Positions 1 through 5,152 of a stretch of 6,543 nt of DNA are shown here, piece after piece. Each line of letters starts with the position of its first letter. The first letter of the stretch is position 1. Below the pieces are notes generated by a model. It worked only from the letters and a program-made list of their open reading frames with translations, ran no database searches and was not told the DNA's origin. Source of the stretch: Candidatus Dormiibacterota bacterium. Its GTDB lineage: Bacteria > Chloroflexota > Dormibacteria > Dormibacterales > Dormibacteraceae. The DNA lies in assembly GCA_003151665.1 (NCBI GenBank), contig PLYD01000059.1, positions 1 through 6,543 of the forward strand, read 5' to 3'. A program made the translations under genes and the position numbers.

Positions 1-1
1 C

Positions 2-211
2 GTCGAGAAGCGGAAGCCGGACTACCGGGGCATTCGACGGAAGGCTGCCGAGGGTGGTTCGAGCGAGTTCGTGTGGGGACCCTATGTCGGGGCCTGTGGC
101 TCGTGCGGAGCCAAAGGGATTCCGGCCGATTTCGCCTTCTGCGGCAAATGCGGCGCTTCGCTTCAGAAAGTTCCGGCGGGCGCTCCAGCCGGCGTGTCTA
201 ACGGGCGTTAG
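2..211 (+). CDS. C-terminal fragment of a zinc-ribbon protein, function unknown (5' end outside the window)
   Basis: The frame is open from the left edge to a TAG at 209-211, giving the last 69 residues of a longer protein. The fragment carries four cysteines as C-x2-C-x11-C-x2-C at fragment residues 32, 35, 47 and 50 (bases about 95-151). This is a classic zinc-ribbon or rubredoxin-like knuckle, and it is followed by a short Ala/Gly/Pro-rich tail. A Lys/Arg-rich stretch precedes it. Only 5 bases separate its stop from the GTG of the CoA-transferase-like alpha gene, so it is probably co-transcribed and may work in the same CoA-thioester pathway. Zinc ribbons of the DUF35 type often accompany thiolases in such operons, but in those the ribbon is usually N-terminal to an OB fold, so I do not assign it to that family. 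The main domain lies outside the window and the function cannot be named. Confidence 0.7.
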   Translation, partial: VEKRKPDYRGIRRKAAEGGSSEFVWGPYVGACGSCGAKGIPADFAFCGKCGASLQKVPAGAPAGVSNGR

Positions 212-216
212 GGATC

Positions 217-1044
217 GTGTTCCTCAGCTCGGCCGAGGCGATCGAGAGACTGGTGCCGCAGGGTACCGGTCTCCTCGCCGTCGGCGGCATGCATATGCAC
301 AACAATCCAATGGAGCTGGTGCGGGAGCTGGTCCGGCGCCGGCGTGGCTTCCGCCGCCTTCTCACCAGCCCCTCCGCGTCGCTGGCCGCCGATCTTTTGA
401 TCGGGGCGGGCCTTGTTGACGAAGTCGCCACGGCCTATATCGGTTTCGAGCATCTTGGCCTCGCCCCCGCCTACCGTCGCGCGGCCGAGTCGGGAGCGCT
501 CACGGTGCTCGAGCTCTGCGAGGCTGCGATCGTCCACGGCCTGTACGCGGGGGCCGGCGGTCTGCCGTTCATTGCTCTACCGGCGGGCCTCGAGCTGTCG
601 GACGTCAGCAGCGCCAACCCTGAGCATTTCCGCACGATCACCGATCCATTCACCGGCGATCGGGTGCTGGTCGCGGCACCGCTCCGGCCCAACGTATCGC
701 TGATCCACGCCCTCGCCGCGGATGAGCGTGGGAACGTCTTCTTTGCCGGCGCGCACTTCACCGATCGGTTGATGGCGATGGCGGCGAAGACGGTGATCGT
801 CCAGGTGGAGCGAATGGCCGAAGCCGGCGAAATCGCCGCTCAACCAGCCGAGAGTGTCCTGCCAGGCTTCCTGGTCACCGCGGTCGTCGTCGCTCCGCGC
901 GGCTGCCTGCCGACCGCATCGCACGGCGCCTACGGGTACGACGAGCCGGGACTTCGCGCGTACCTAAAGCTTGCCCGCACCGTAAAAGGCTTCACCGAAT
1001 ATGTTCAGGTCAACGGGATGGCCCGGGCGGCGGTGACGGCATGA
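217..1044 (+). CDS. CoA-transferase-fold alpha subunit (GctA/IpdA-like)
   Basis: This 275-residue protein has the family I CoA-transferase alpha-subunit fold. Visible family features are a Gly-rich N-terminal strand with a following Asn-Pro-Met (residues 23-32), the YIGFEHLG segment (74-81), the ELCEAAIVHGL helix (99-109) and the AGAGGLPF turn (111-118). By memory-based alignment Glu102 lies where IpdA, the alpha chain of the mycobacterial/rhodococcal steroid-ring hydrolase IpdAB, has its essential glutamate. The length is nearer IpdA (about 290) than glutaconate CoA-transferase A (about 320). GTG 217 is the first start codon after an in-frame TAA at 199-201. AGGGA at 210-214 lies only 2 bases upstream, so it is a poor ribosome site. 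The gene overlaps the beta-subunit gene by 4 bases (ATGA), which fits a coupled heteromer. Whether it acts as a CoA transferase or a hydrolase is open. The fold assignment is firm. Confidence 0.88.
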   Translation: MFLSSAEAIERLVPQGTGLLAVGGMHMHNNPMELVRELVRRRRGFRRLLTSPSASLAADLLIGAGLVDEVATAYIGFEHLGLAPAYRRAAESGALTVLELCEAAIVHGLYAGAGGLPFIALPAGLELSDVSSANPEHFRTITDPFTGDRVLVAAPLRPNVSLIHALAADERGNVFFAGAHFTDRLMAMAAKTVIVQVERMAEAGEIAAQPAESVLPGFLVTAVVVAPRGCLPTASHGAYGYDEPGLRAYLKLARTVKGFTEYVQVNGMARAAVTA

Positions 1045-1814
1045 GCACCGCAGTCGAAGTCGAGTACTCCACCGGAGAGCTCATGGCCGCCGTTATGGCG
1101 CGCCACCTGCGTCCGGGTGAGGTCGCGATCATGGGCGCTGTGAGCGCGCTGCCGCAGGCGGCCTGCCGCCTGGCGCAGCTCACGTCGGCGCCAGGCCTGT
1201 GGTTCATCGCCGGCGGAAGCGGTGGGGTGAATCCGCACCTCGACCCGTTGGTCGCGTCCAGCTGCGACGAGCGGCTGCTGGACGCAGACGCGGTTATGAC
1301 GCTCCCGGACGTGATCCTGGTCGAGGGTCGGGGGGACCTGATCGACGTTTTCTTTGCAGGCGGTCTGCAGATCGACGCACACGGCAACTGCAACCTGGGC
1401 CCGGTCGGGCCCTGGCGCCACCCCACTCTGCGGGGACCGGGAGGTGTCGGTCTTCCATTCGTCTCACGCGCCGGGCGAGTCGTCATCTACTCGATGTCGC
1501 ACGACCGCCGAACCTTCGTCGAGCACGTCGACTTCGTGAGCGGACCTGGCTTCCCCGCCGGCTCCGTCGCGCTTCACGGCGGCGGTCCGGCGCTGATCGT
1601 CACCCCGCTGTGCACGATGGACTTCGATTCCGAGACTCACCTCGCCCGGCTGGCCACCCTGCACCCAGGCGTCACCCTGGGCCAGGTACTTGAGTCGACA
1701 GGCTTTGCTCCCATCGTCCCGCCGAAGCTCGAGACCACCCCGGTGCCGACGCCGGACCAACTGGCAATTCTCCGCGGCCTGGATCCGACCGGCCTGCTGC
1801 GTGGGGGCGCGTGA
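1041..1814 (+). CDS. CoA-transferase-fold beta subunit lacking the catalytic Glu (GctB/IpdB-like)
   Basis: This 257-residue partner of the preceding alpha subunit matches the beta chain of glutaconate-type CoA transferases and of IpdB. Matching segments are FFAGGLQIDAHGNCN (104-118), the WRHPTLRGPGG loop (125-135), FVEHVDFVSGPGF (159-171) and LHPGVTLGQVLESTGF (207-222). In true transferases such as Acidaminococcus GctB, a glutamate in a V-E-S-G context forms the acyl/CoA intermediate. The aligned stretch here is FIAGGSGGVNP (55-65), with Gly58 at that position and no nearby Glu that could replace it. Loss of this Glu is a property of IpdAB, which cleaves a cyclic oxo-acyl-CoA by hydrolysis. 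The ATG overlaps the upstream stop by 4 bases, and its own TGA overlaps the dehydrogenase GTG by 4 bases, so translation of all three is probably coupled. I infer a hydrolase or retro-Claisen activity rather than transferase, with moderate certainty. Confidence 0.88.
   Translation: MSTAVEVEYSTGELMAAVMARHLRPGEVAIMGAVSALPQAACRLAQLTSAPGLWFIAGGSGGVNPHLDPLVASSCDERLLDADAVMTLPDVILVEGRGDLIDVFFAGGLQIDAHGNCNLGPVGPWRHPTLRGPGGVGLPFVSRAGRVVIYSMSHDRRTFVEHVDFVSGPGFPAGSVALHGGGPALIVTPLCTMDFDSETHLARLATLHPGVTLGQVLESTGFAPIVPPKLETTPVPTPDQLAILRGLDPTGLLRGGA
1803..1807 (+). promoter_or_regulatory. G-run ribosome-binding site for the SDR gene
   Basis: A GGGGG run lies 3 bases before GTG 1811 and 9 bases before GTG 1817, both in the dehydrogenase frame. 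The spacing favours GTG 1817, whereas the 4-base overlap with the upstream stop favours 1811. The same GTGGGGG string recurs before the hemerythrin gene. Confidence 0.35.
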
Positions 1815-2572
1815 CAGTGAAGCGCTTTGAGGATCAAGTCGCGATCGTCACCGGAGCCGCTAGCGGCATCGGCCGGGCGACGGCACTCCGGCTGGCCACA
1901 GAGGGCGCGGCGGTCGTGATCGCGGATGTCAACATGGAGGGCGCCGGCGTCGTCGCCAATTCGATATCGGATGGTGGCGGCCGGGCACTTGCCCTGCACG
2001 TCGACGTCACGGATGCCCCGGGAGTCAGGGCGATGACCGATCGGGCCGTTGCCGCATTTGGCAAGGTCGATATCCTCGTCTCCAACGCGGGTTGGGATCG
2101 GGCCGGACCGTTCGCCGACACCGACGAGGAGCTCTGGGACCGTGTCATCGCCATCAACTACCGCGGTCACCTGGCCACCTGTCACGCCGCTCTTCCTTAT
2201 ATGAGGGAGCGGGGCGGAGGTAAGATCGTCACGGTCGCCTCCGACGCCGGCCGGGTGGGATCGAGCGGCGAGGTCGTCTACTCAGGTGCCAAGGGCGCAG
2301 TCATAGCGTTCACCAAGGGCCTGGCTCGCGAGGTTGCCCGCTACGGGATCAACGTCAACTGCGTGGCGCCGGGCCTGGTTGACACACCGCTTCTCGCCGG
2401 GATAGTCGAGGGTAACGAGAAGTTGATCGCCGCGATCGTCCGCTCCATTCCTCTTCGGCGTACCGGGGTTCCTGAAGAGGTCGCGGCGGCCATCTGTTTC
2501 TTCGCGTCGTCCGATGCGGCCTACATCACTGGTCAGACCCTGAGCGTCAACGGTGGCTTGACAATGCCTTGA
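1811..2572 (+). CDS. Short-chain dehydrogenase, 2-hydroxycyclohexanecarboxyl-CoA dehydrogenase (BadH)-like
   Basis: This is a classical SDR of 253 residues. It has the TGAASGIG dinucleotide loop (14-21), Asp39 at the end of the second strand (favouring NAD over NADP), NAG (92-94), and the tetrad Asn116, Ser144, Tyr157, Lys161. Beyond generic SDR motifs it shares distinctive stretches with BadH of Rhodopseudomonas as I recall it: NAGWD and the following PF (92-101), ASDAGRVGSSGE (143-154), and the C-terminal ITGQTLSVNGGLTM (239-252). BadH oxidises 2-hydroxycyclohexanecarboxyl-CoA to the 2-oxo compound, just before ring hydrolysis. The neighbouring CoA-transferase-fold pair may perform that hydrolysis. 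The start is GTG 1811 (GTGA overlap) or GTG 1817, which has the better-spaced G-run; the difference is two residues. A 3-hydroxyacyl-CoA dehydrogenase of another ring or side-chain pathway remains possible, because SDR substrates are hard to predict. Confidence 0.9.
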   Translation: MTVKRFEDQVAIVTGAASGIGRATALRLATEGAAVVIADVNMEGAGVVANSISDGGGRALALHVDVTDAPGVRAMTDRAVAAFGKVDILVSNAGWDRAGPFADTDEELWDRVIAINYRGHLATCHAALPYMRERGGGKIVTVASDAGRVGSSGEVVYSGAKGAVIAFTKGLAREVARYGINVNCVAPGLVDTPLLAGIVEGNEKLIAAIVRSIPLRRTGVPEEVAAAICFFASSDAAYITGQTLSVNGGLTMP

Positions 2573-2583
2573 ACCTGACAAGT

Positions 2584-2588
2584 GGGGG
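2584..2588 (+). promoter_or_regulatory. G-run ribosome-binding site deciding the hemerythrin start
   Basis: GGGGG lies 8 bases before GTG 2597, a good Shine-Dalgarno spacing. The longer start at GTG 2582 overlaps this run and has no purine-rich site of its own upstream. This is why 2597 was chosen over 2582. ATG 2609 is a third possibility. Confidence 0.4.
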
Positions 2589-2596
2589 TTGACGAC

Positions 2597-3100
2597 GTGG
2601 AATCGATCATGGAAGAGCTATTGCGGCAGCATCGTGGCGCCGAGGCGATGCTGGTCAAGCTGGCGGCCGGCGTGGGTCGAGTGCGGCGCGAGGGCGTGAA
2701 TGGAGCGGGTGTCCTCGACGACCTCCGTGAGCTACGACGTGAGATACAAGGAGAGGTCCTGAGCCACTTTCGCGAAGAAGAGCAAGCGCTCTTCCCGGTG
2801 TTGGGCAGGCATATCGACAGCGCGTCGGGTCCGATCGCGATGCTGATGGAGGAACACGCGATCTTCCGCCAGCTCGAGCTCCAGTTCGAGGAGGCGGTTG
2901 CGGCCCTCGAAGCCGGCCATGGTGACGGTTGGGAGGAGAAAGTGTGCGACGCCGGCGACTCGATCGCGCGCCTGCTGCCGCCACATATAGAAAAGGAGGA
3001 AAGCGTTCTCTTCCCGATGGCCACGGACGTGCTGAGTGCGGACGAGTGGGATCAGGTGCGGCGGCTCTGGAAGGAGGCGCTCGCCGCGGTCACCTCCTGA
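2597..3100 (+). CDS. Hemerythrin-like HHE-domain di-iron protein
   Basis: This small acidic all-helical cytoplasmic protein has 167 residues from GTG 2597, or 172 from GTG 2582; numbering here uses the longer form. Iron-ligand candidates fall one per helix: His17 in LRQHRGAE, His62 and Glu66 in SHFREEEQALFP, His92 in EEHAIFR, and His135 and Glu139 in PPHIEKEESVLFP. The H..EE..LFP signature occurs twice, as is usual in the HHE family. The second histidine of the canonical HxxxH helix is absent (Phe96), and the last helix offers HxxxE rather than HxxxxD. This is therefore a five-histidine-poor site rather than an oxygen-carrier site. Such proteins may sense or handle oxygen, NO or iron, and the substrate here is unknown. 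The gene follows the dehydrogenase by 24 bases, probably in the same transcript, and its 3' end overlaps the convergent proline dehydrogenase gene by 11 bases. Confidence 0.85.
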   Translation: MESIMEELLRQHRGAEAMLVKLAAGVGRVRREGVNGAGVLDDLRELRREIQGEVLSHFREEEQALFPVLGRHIDSASGPIAMLMEEHAIFRQLELQFEEAVAALEAGHGDGWEEKVCDAGDSIARLLPPHIEKEESVLFPMATDVLSADEWDQVRRLWKEALAAVTS

Positions 3101-3108
3101 GAGCGGCG
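3082..3108. repeat. Short inverted repeat across the convergent gene ends
   Basis: CGCCGC at 3082-3087 pairs perfectly with GCGGCG at 3103-3108 around a 15-base loop that contains both stop codons. The stem is only 6 bp and no T-run follows on either strand, so it is at best a weak bidirectional terminator and may be chance in GC-rich sequence. Confidence 0.2.
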
Positions 3109-4004
3109 GTGATCCCAAACATGAGGTTGGCTGGTCTCTCGGCGAGCCGGCGCAGGTACCACGCGGCCCACTCCGAGCCATAGCTGATCAGAACGGCCCC
3201 CCGGTGCCCCTCGGCGACCAGCGCCGACAAGTCGGCGTTGCGGATGCCGTACAACATGGCGATCTCGTAGCGGTCGCGGGCGACCTCGGCGGTGGCCAGG
3301 ATCGACCTCAGAAGCTCGACGTCGTGCGTCGCGAGCGTGGGCGGCGGGTGGCCGTGCCCGGCTTCTTCAAGCAGTTGCAGCGCGATCAGCCTGTAGGCAC
3401 TCGACACTTCGCTTCGTGATTGGAACGCGATCGCTGCGGGTTCCTTGTACGCGCCTTTGACCAGCCTGATCCGCGGCTGCAGCAGCACAAGGCTCTGCAG
3501 ATCGGAGGGAGTCCGGCGCAGGTAGGCCTGCAGGCAGAGGCCGACATTGTCGTGCCGCTCACGCAGCCGGCGGTAAGCCTCCAGCGTCTCGGCAGTTGAG
3601 GCGCTCCCCTCCATATCGATCCAGATAAGTCGCTCGACCTCTGCCGCCGCGCCGGCCAACCTGTCGAGGTTTACGTCCAGGAGTGCGTTGTTGACGCCCA
3701 GACCCAGTTGCGTGAGCTTGACCGATGGATGGGTCGGCAGGTGCCGATGGGAGATGGCCGTCAATGCGTCCAGGTAATGGCGGGTGACCTCATCCGCCTG
3801 CTCCTGATCGGTGACGTCCTCGCCGAGCAGCGTCAACAGAGTGGAAATGCCGCGGTCAGCCATCCCCGTCGCGGCCGCGAGCGCATCGTCCAGGCCTTCG
3901 CCCGGCATGAAGCGAGAAACCGCACGGCGGGCCATTGCCGAGCGGCCGAGCCAGCCGCGGACCCGGCCGCTTTGGGATGCTCGTAGGAGGACCCCCTTCA
4001 CCAT
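3090..4004 (-). CDS. Proline dehydrogenase (monofunctional PRODH, FAD-dependent)
   Basis: This 304-residue enzyme oxidises L-proline to 1-pyrroline-5-carboxylate, passing electrons through FAD to the quinone pool. Its length fits monofunctional PRODH rather than bifunctional PutA. Barrel motifs appear in the family order: FMPGE (32-36), SVKLTQLG (94-101), IDMEGS (129-134), LQAYLRR (158-164), RLVKGAYKEP (180-189), THD (226-228), MLYGIR (250-255), and the C-terminal helix WYLRRLAERPAN (282-293). Its Arg pair, 285-286, binds the proline carboxylate in characterised homologues. ATG 4004 is the only start codon after the upstream gene's in-frame stop, and the ribosome site is weak (AAGG about 12 bases upstream). 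The upstream gene on the same strand ends 63 bases away, so the two probably form one unit. No P5C dehydrogenase gene, needed to reach glutamate, lies in the window. Identification is firm. Confidence 0.93.
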   Translation of the reverse strand: MVKGVLLRASQSGRVRGWLGRSAMARRAVSRFMPGEGLDDALAAATGMADRGISTLLTLLGEDVTDQEQADEVTRHYLDALTAISHRHLPTHPSVKLTQLGLGVNNALLDVNLDRLAGAAAEVERLIWIDMEGSASTAETLEAYRRLRERHDNVGLCLQAYLRRTPSDLQSLVLLQPRIRLVKGAYKEPAAIAFQSRSEVSSAYRLIALQLLEEAGHGHPPPTLATHDVELLRSILATAEVARDRYEIAMLYGIRNADLSALVAEGHRGAVLISYGSEWAAWYLRRLAERPANLMFGITAALRR

Positions 4005-4067
4005 GTCTGCGTCGGCCTTGCAGCTGGACCCATACCTAACTGCTGCCGCCTTTCTTGATGCGTTGGT

Positions 4068-4556
4068 CTAACCGAGGAAAACGCCCGGGATGAGCCAGCC
4101 GGCGGCGAAGTGACGGCCTGTCACCTTTTCAGCATTCAGGGCAATCCAGTGCAGCCTGGCGCCGGGCGCGAGTGAATCCAACCGGAGCTGGCGTAGTGCC
4201 CGGCTGCGAGCGTCTTCAGCGTTGGTGATCTCCTCGAGCTGACCGACCGCAGTCACGCTCCATCCTTCACGCGTGTGCGGATCGTAGCCATCGATCTCGA
4301 AGCAAGCCACGGATCCCGGGCCGTGCGCCAGCTTGCTGCCCGATTCGGTACGGAAGACGATCGCTTTCTCACCCACCGAGTAATTGACGGGAAATATTTG
4401 GGGACGGCCGCCGATCACGATCGCCAACCTGCCAAGTTGGTGAACCTGAAGATATCGCCAGCAGTCTTCCTCGGTGAGCTCGAGCACTCCCGGCGAGGAT
4501 GCTCTGGCCCCGGCACGCCCTAACGACCGATCATCTTCCGCGGGCGTGTGACCCAT
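4068..4556 (-). CDS. Pyridoxamine 5'-phosphate oxidase-like FMN split-barrel protein
   Basis: This 162-residue protein belongs to the flavin-binding split-barrel superfamily. A disordered N-terminus of about 22 residues precedes a CWRYL helix (32-36). The family core follows: GRLAI (42-46), PQIFPVNYSV (52-61), VFRTESGSKL (67-76), VACFEIDGYD (83-92), GWSVTAVGQLEEI (98-110), and a final VTGRHF strand (145-150). The RTxxGSKL segment is the usual phosphate-contacting part of the FMN site in this family. Members include F420- or FMN-dependent reductases, heme-handling proteins and nitroimidazole-resistance proteins. Real PdxH is longer and carries a different C-terminus, so PLP synthesis is unlikely. 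The ATG at 4554-4556 has only a weak GGA/GTGAG purine patch upstream. It is the promoter-proximal gene of the unit with proline dehydrogenase, and its TAG is in frame with that gene. The substrate cannot be told from sequence. Confidence 0.85.
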   Translation of the reverse strand: MGHTPAEDDRSLGRAGARASSPGVLELTEEDCWRYLQVHQLGRLAIVIGGRPQIFPVNYSVGEKAIVFRTESGSKLAHGPGSVACFEIDGYDPHTREGWSVTAVGQLEEITNAEDARSRALRQLRLDSLAPGARLHWIALNAEKVTGRHFAAGWLIPGVFLG

Positions 4557-4671
4557 CTCACGTCCATGCTTAACATCCCATCCCTTCGGCGCCGAGGGCC
4601 GAAAGCCTCACAAGCGTGGGGACCCTTGGCCCTCCCTGGCGGCAACCATCGACCCCAGCATCTGATCCAAA
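4557..4671. promoter_or_regulatory. Divergent intergenic region, likely promoters for both directions
   Basis: These 115 bases separate the start of the split-barrel gene (minus strand) from the SRPBCC gene (plus strand) and are the only divergent gap in the window. An imperfect 17-base palindrome lies within it (4582-4598). A TA-containing patch around 4569-4575 could supply a -10 element for the minus-strand gene, but I cannot identify a confident -35/-10 pair for either direction. No ribosome site is visible before GTG 4672. Confidence 0.4.
4582..4598. repeat. Imperfect palindrome, possible operator
   Basis: The arms CCCTTCGGC and GCCGAGGG are complementary apart from one unpaired T, centred on CGGCGCCG. 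The position about 26 bases upstream of the split-barrel start suits a repressor or activator site. Short GC palindromes arise by chance in such DNA, so this is weak. Confidence 0.22.
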
Positions 4672-5130
4672 GTGTTTTTGCGATCTTATGTGGATGTGGC
4701 ACGCCCGATCGAGGAGGTCGAGGTTGAGATGGCGGCCGGTGTCGAAAACTGGCTACCTGACATGGCCAGGGGTGCGAACGGGGCGGGGGAGAAACTTCTC
4801 TCCGAGCTGGGATTCAACCTGGGCAAACGCCGAATCGGCAGGCAAATCACCGTAGAAATCGGTGCACCCAAGGCCACGACGGGGCTGATGTTCTTGCCCA
4901 TCCGCTGGCGATCCGCGACCGAGGCCGGACTGTTCCCGACTCTGGACGGGGTGTTGGAGGTCGCCGCGCTGGGCGCCGCCAGAACTCTCCTGGGCCTCAG
5001 CGCCGACTACCAGCCACCTCTCGGGCTCATCGGGAAGATCGCCGACCGGGCTCTGTTTCACCGGGTCGCCGAGGTGACCGTCAAAGACTTTCTCGAGCGG
5101 ATCGGCGCGCGGCTCGCGCAGACCAAATAA
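4672..5130 (+). CDS. SRPBCC (START/Bet v1-like) superfamily protein
   Basis: This 152-residue protein has the layout of an SRPBCC hydrophobic-ligand-binding fold. A first strand, YVDVARPIEEV (6-16), leads into a helical segment with ENWLPDMA (25-32). Antiparallel strands come next: GRQITVEIGAP (57-67), MFLPIRWRSA (73-82), LDGVLEVAALG (91-101) and RTLLGLSADYQPPLG (104-118). A long C-terminal helix ends it, ALFHRVAEVTVKDFLERIG (127-145), typical of the fold. Members include polyketide cyclases, aromatic-ring proteins, lipid carriers and CoxG-like proteins, and none can be chosen here. The start is GTG 4672, since the first strand would be lost from the next start, ATG 4729. No ribosome-binding site precedes it, so leaderless or weak initiation is possible. 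The tryptophanase ATG follows its stop by 22 bases, suggesting co-transcription, though no functional link between the two is obvious. Confidence 0.78.
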   Translation: MFLRSYVDVARPIEEVEVEMAAGVENWLPDMARGANGAGEKLLSELGFNLGKRRIGRQITVEIGAPKATTGLMFLPIRWRSATEAGLFPTLDGVLEVAALGAARTLLGLSADYQPPLGLIGKIADRALFHRVAEVTVKDFLERIGARLAQTK

Positions 5131-5152
5131 CGTGCAATCCCGTGGCGACGAA

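Noticed and set aside
54..419. Plus-strand frame of 121 residues at the left end
   Set aside because: It overlaps the zinc-ribbon fragment and the alpha-subunit gene in another frame and has an arginine/proline-rich low-complexity composition typical of a shadow.
217..1814. Ordinary 3-oxoacid or glutaconate CoA-transferase
   Set aside because: The fold fits, but the catalytic Glu of the beta subunit is missing, so a plain transferase label would be misleading; not fully excluded.
1637..2185. 182-residue minus-strand open frame across the beta-subunit/SDR junction
   Set aside because: Both plus-strand genes here have clear family motifs and coupled starts; the antisense frame shows none.
2732..3181. 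Minus-strand frame opposite the hemerythrin gene
   Set aside because: The plus strand encodes repeated H..EE..LFP motifs with correctly spaced ligands, so the antisense frame is a by-product.
4068..4556. PdxH (true pyridoxamine 5'-phosphate oxidase)
   Set aside because: The protein is too short and lacks the C-terminal PdxH region; the motifs match the broader split-barrel family instead.
4596..4632. GGGCC ... GGCCC inverted pair in the divergent gap as a terminator or riboswitch stem
   Set aside because: The arms are 5 bases with a loop of about 27 and no T-run; this is expected by chance in GC-rich sequence.
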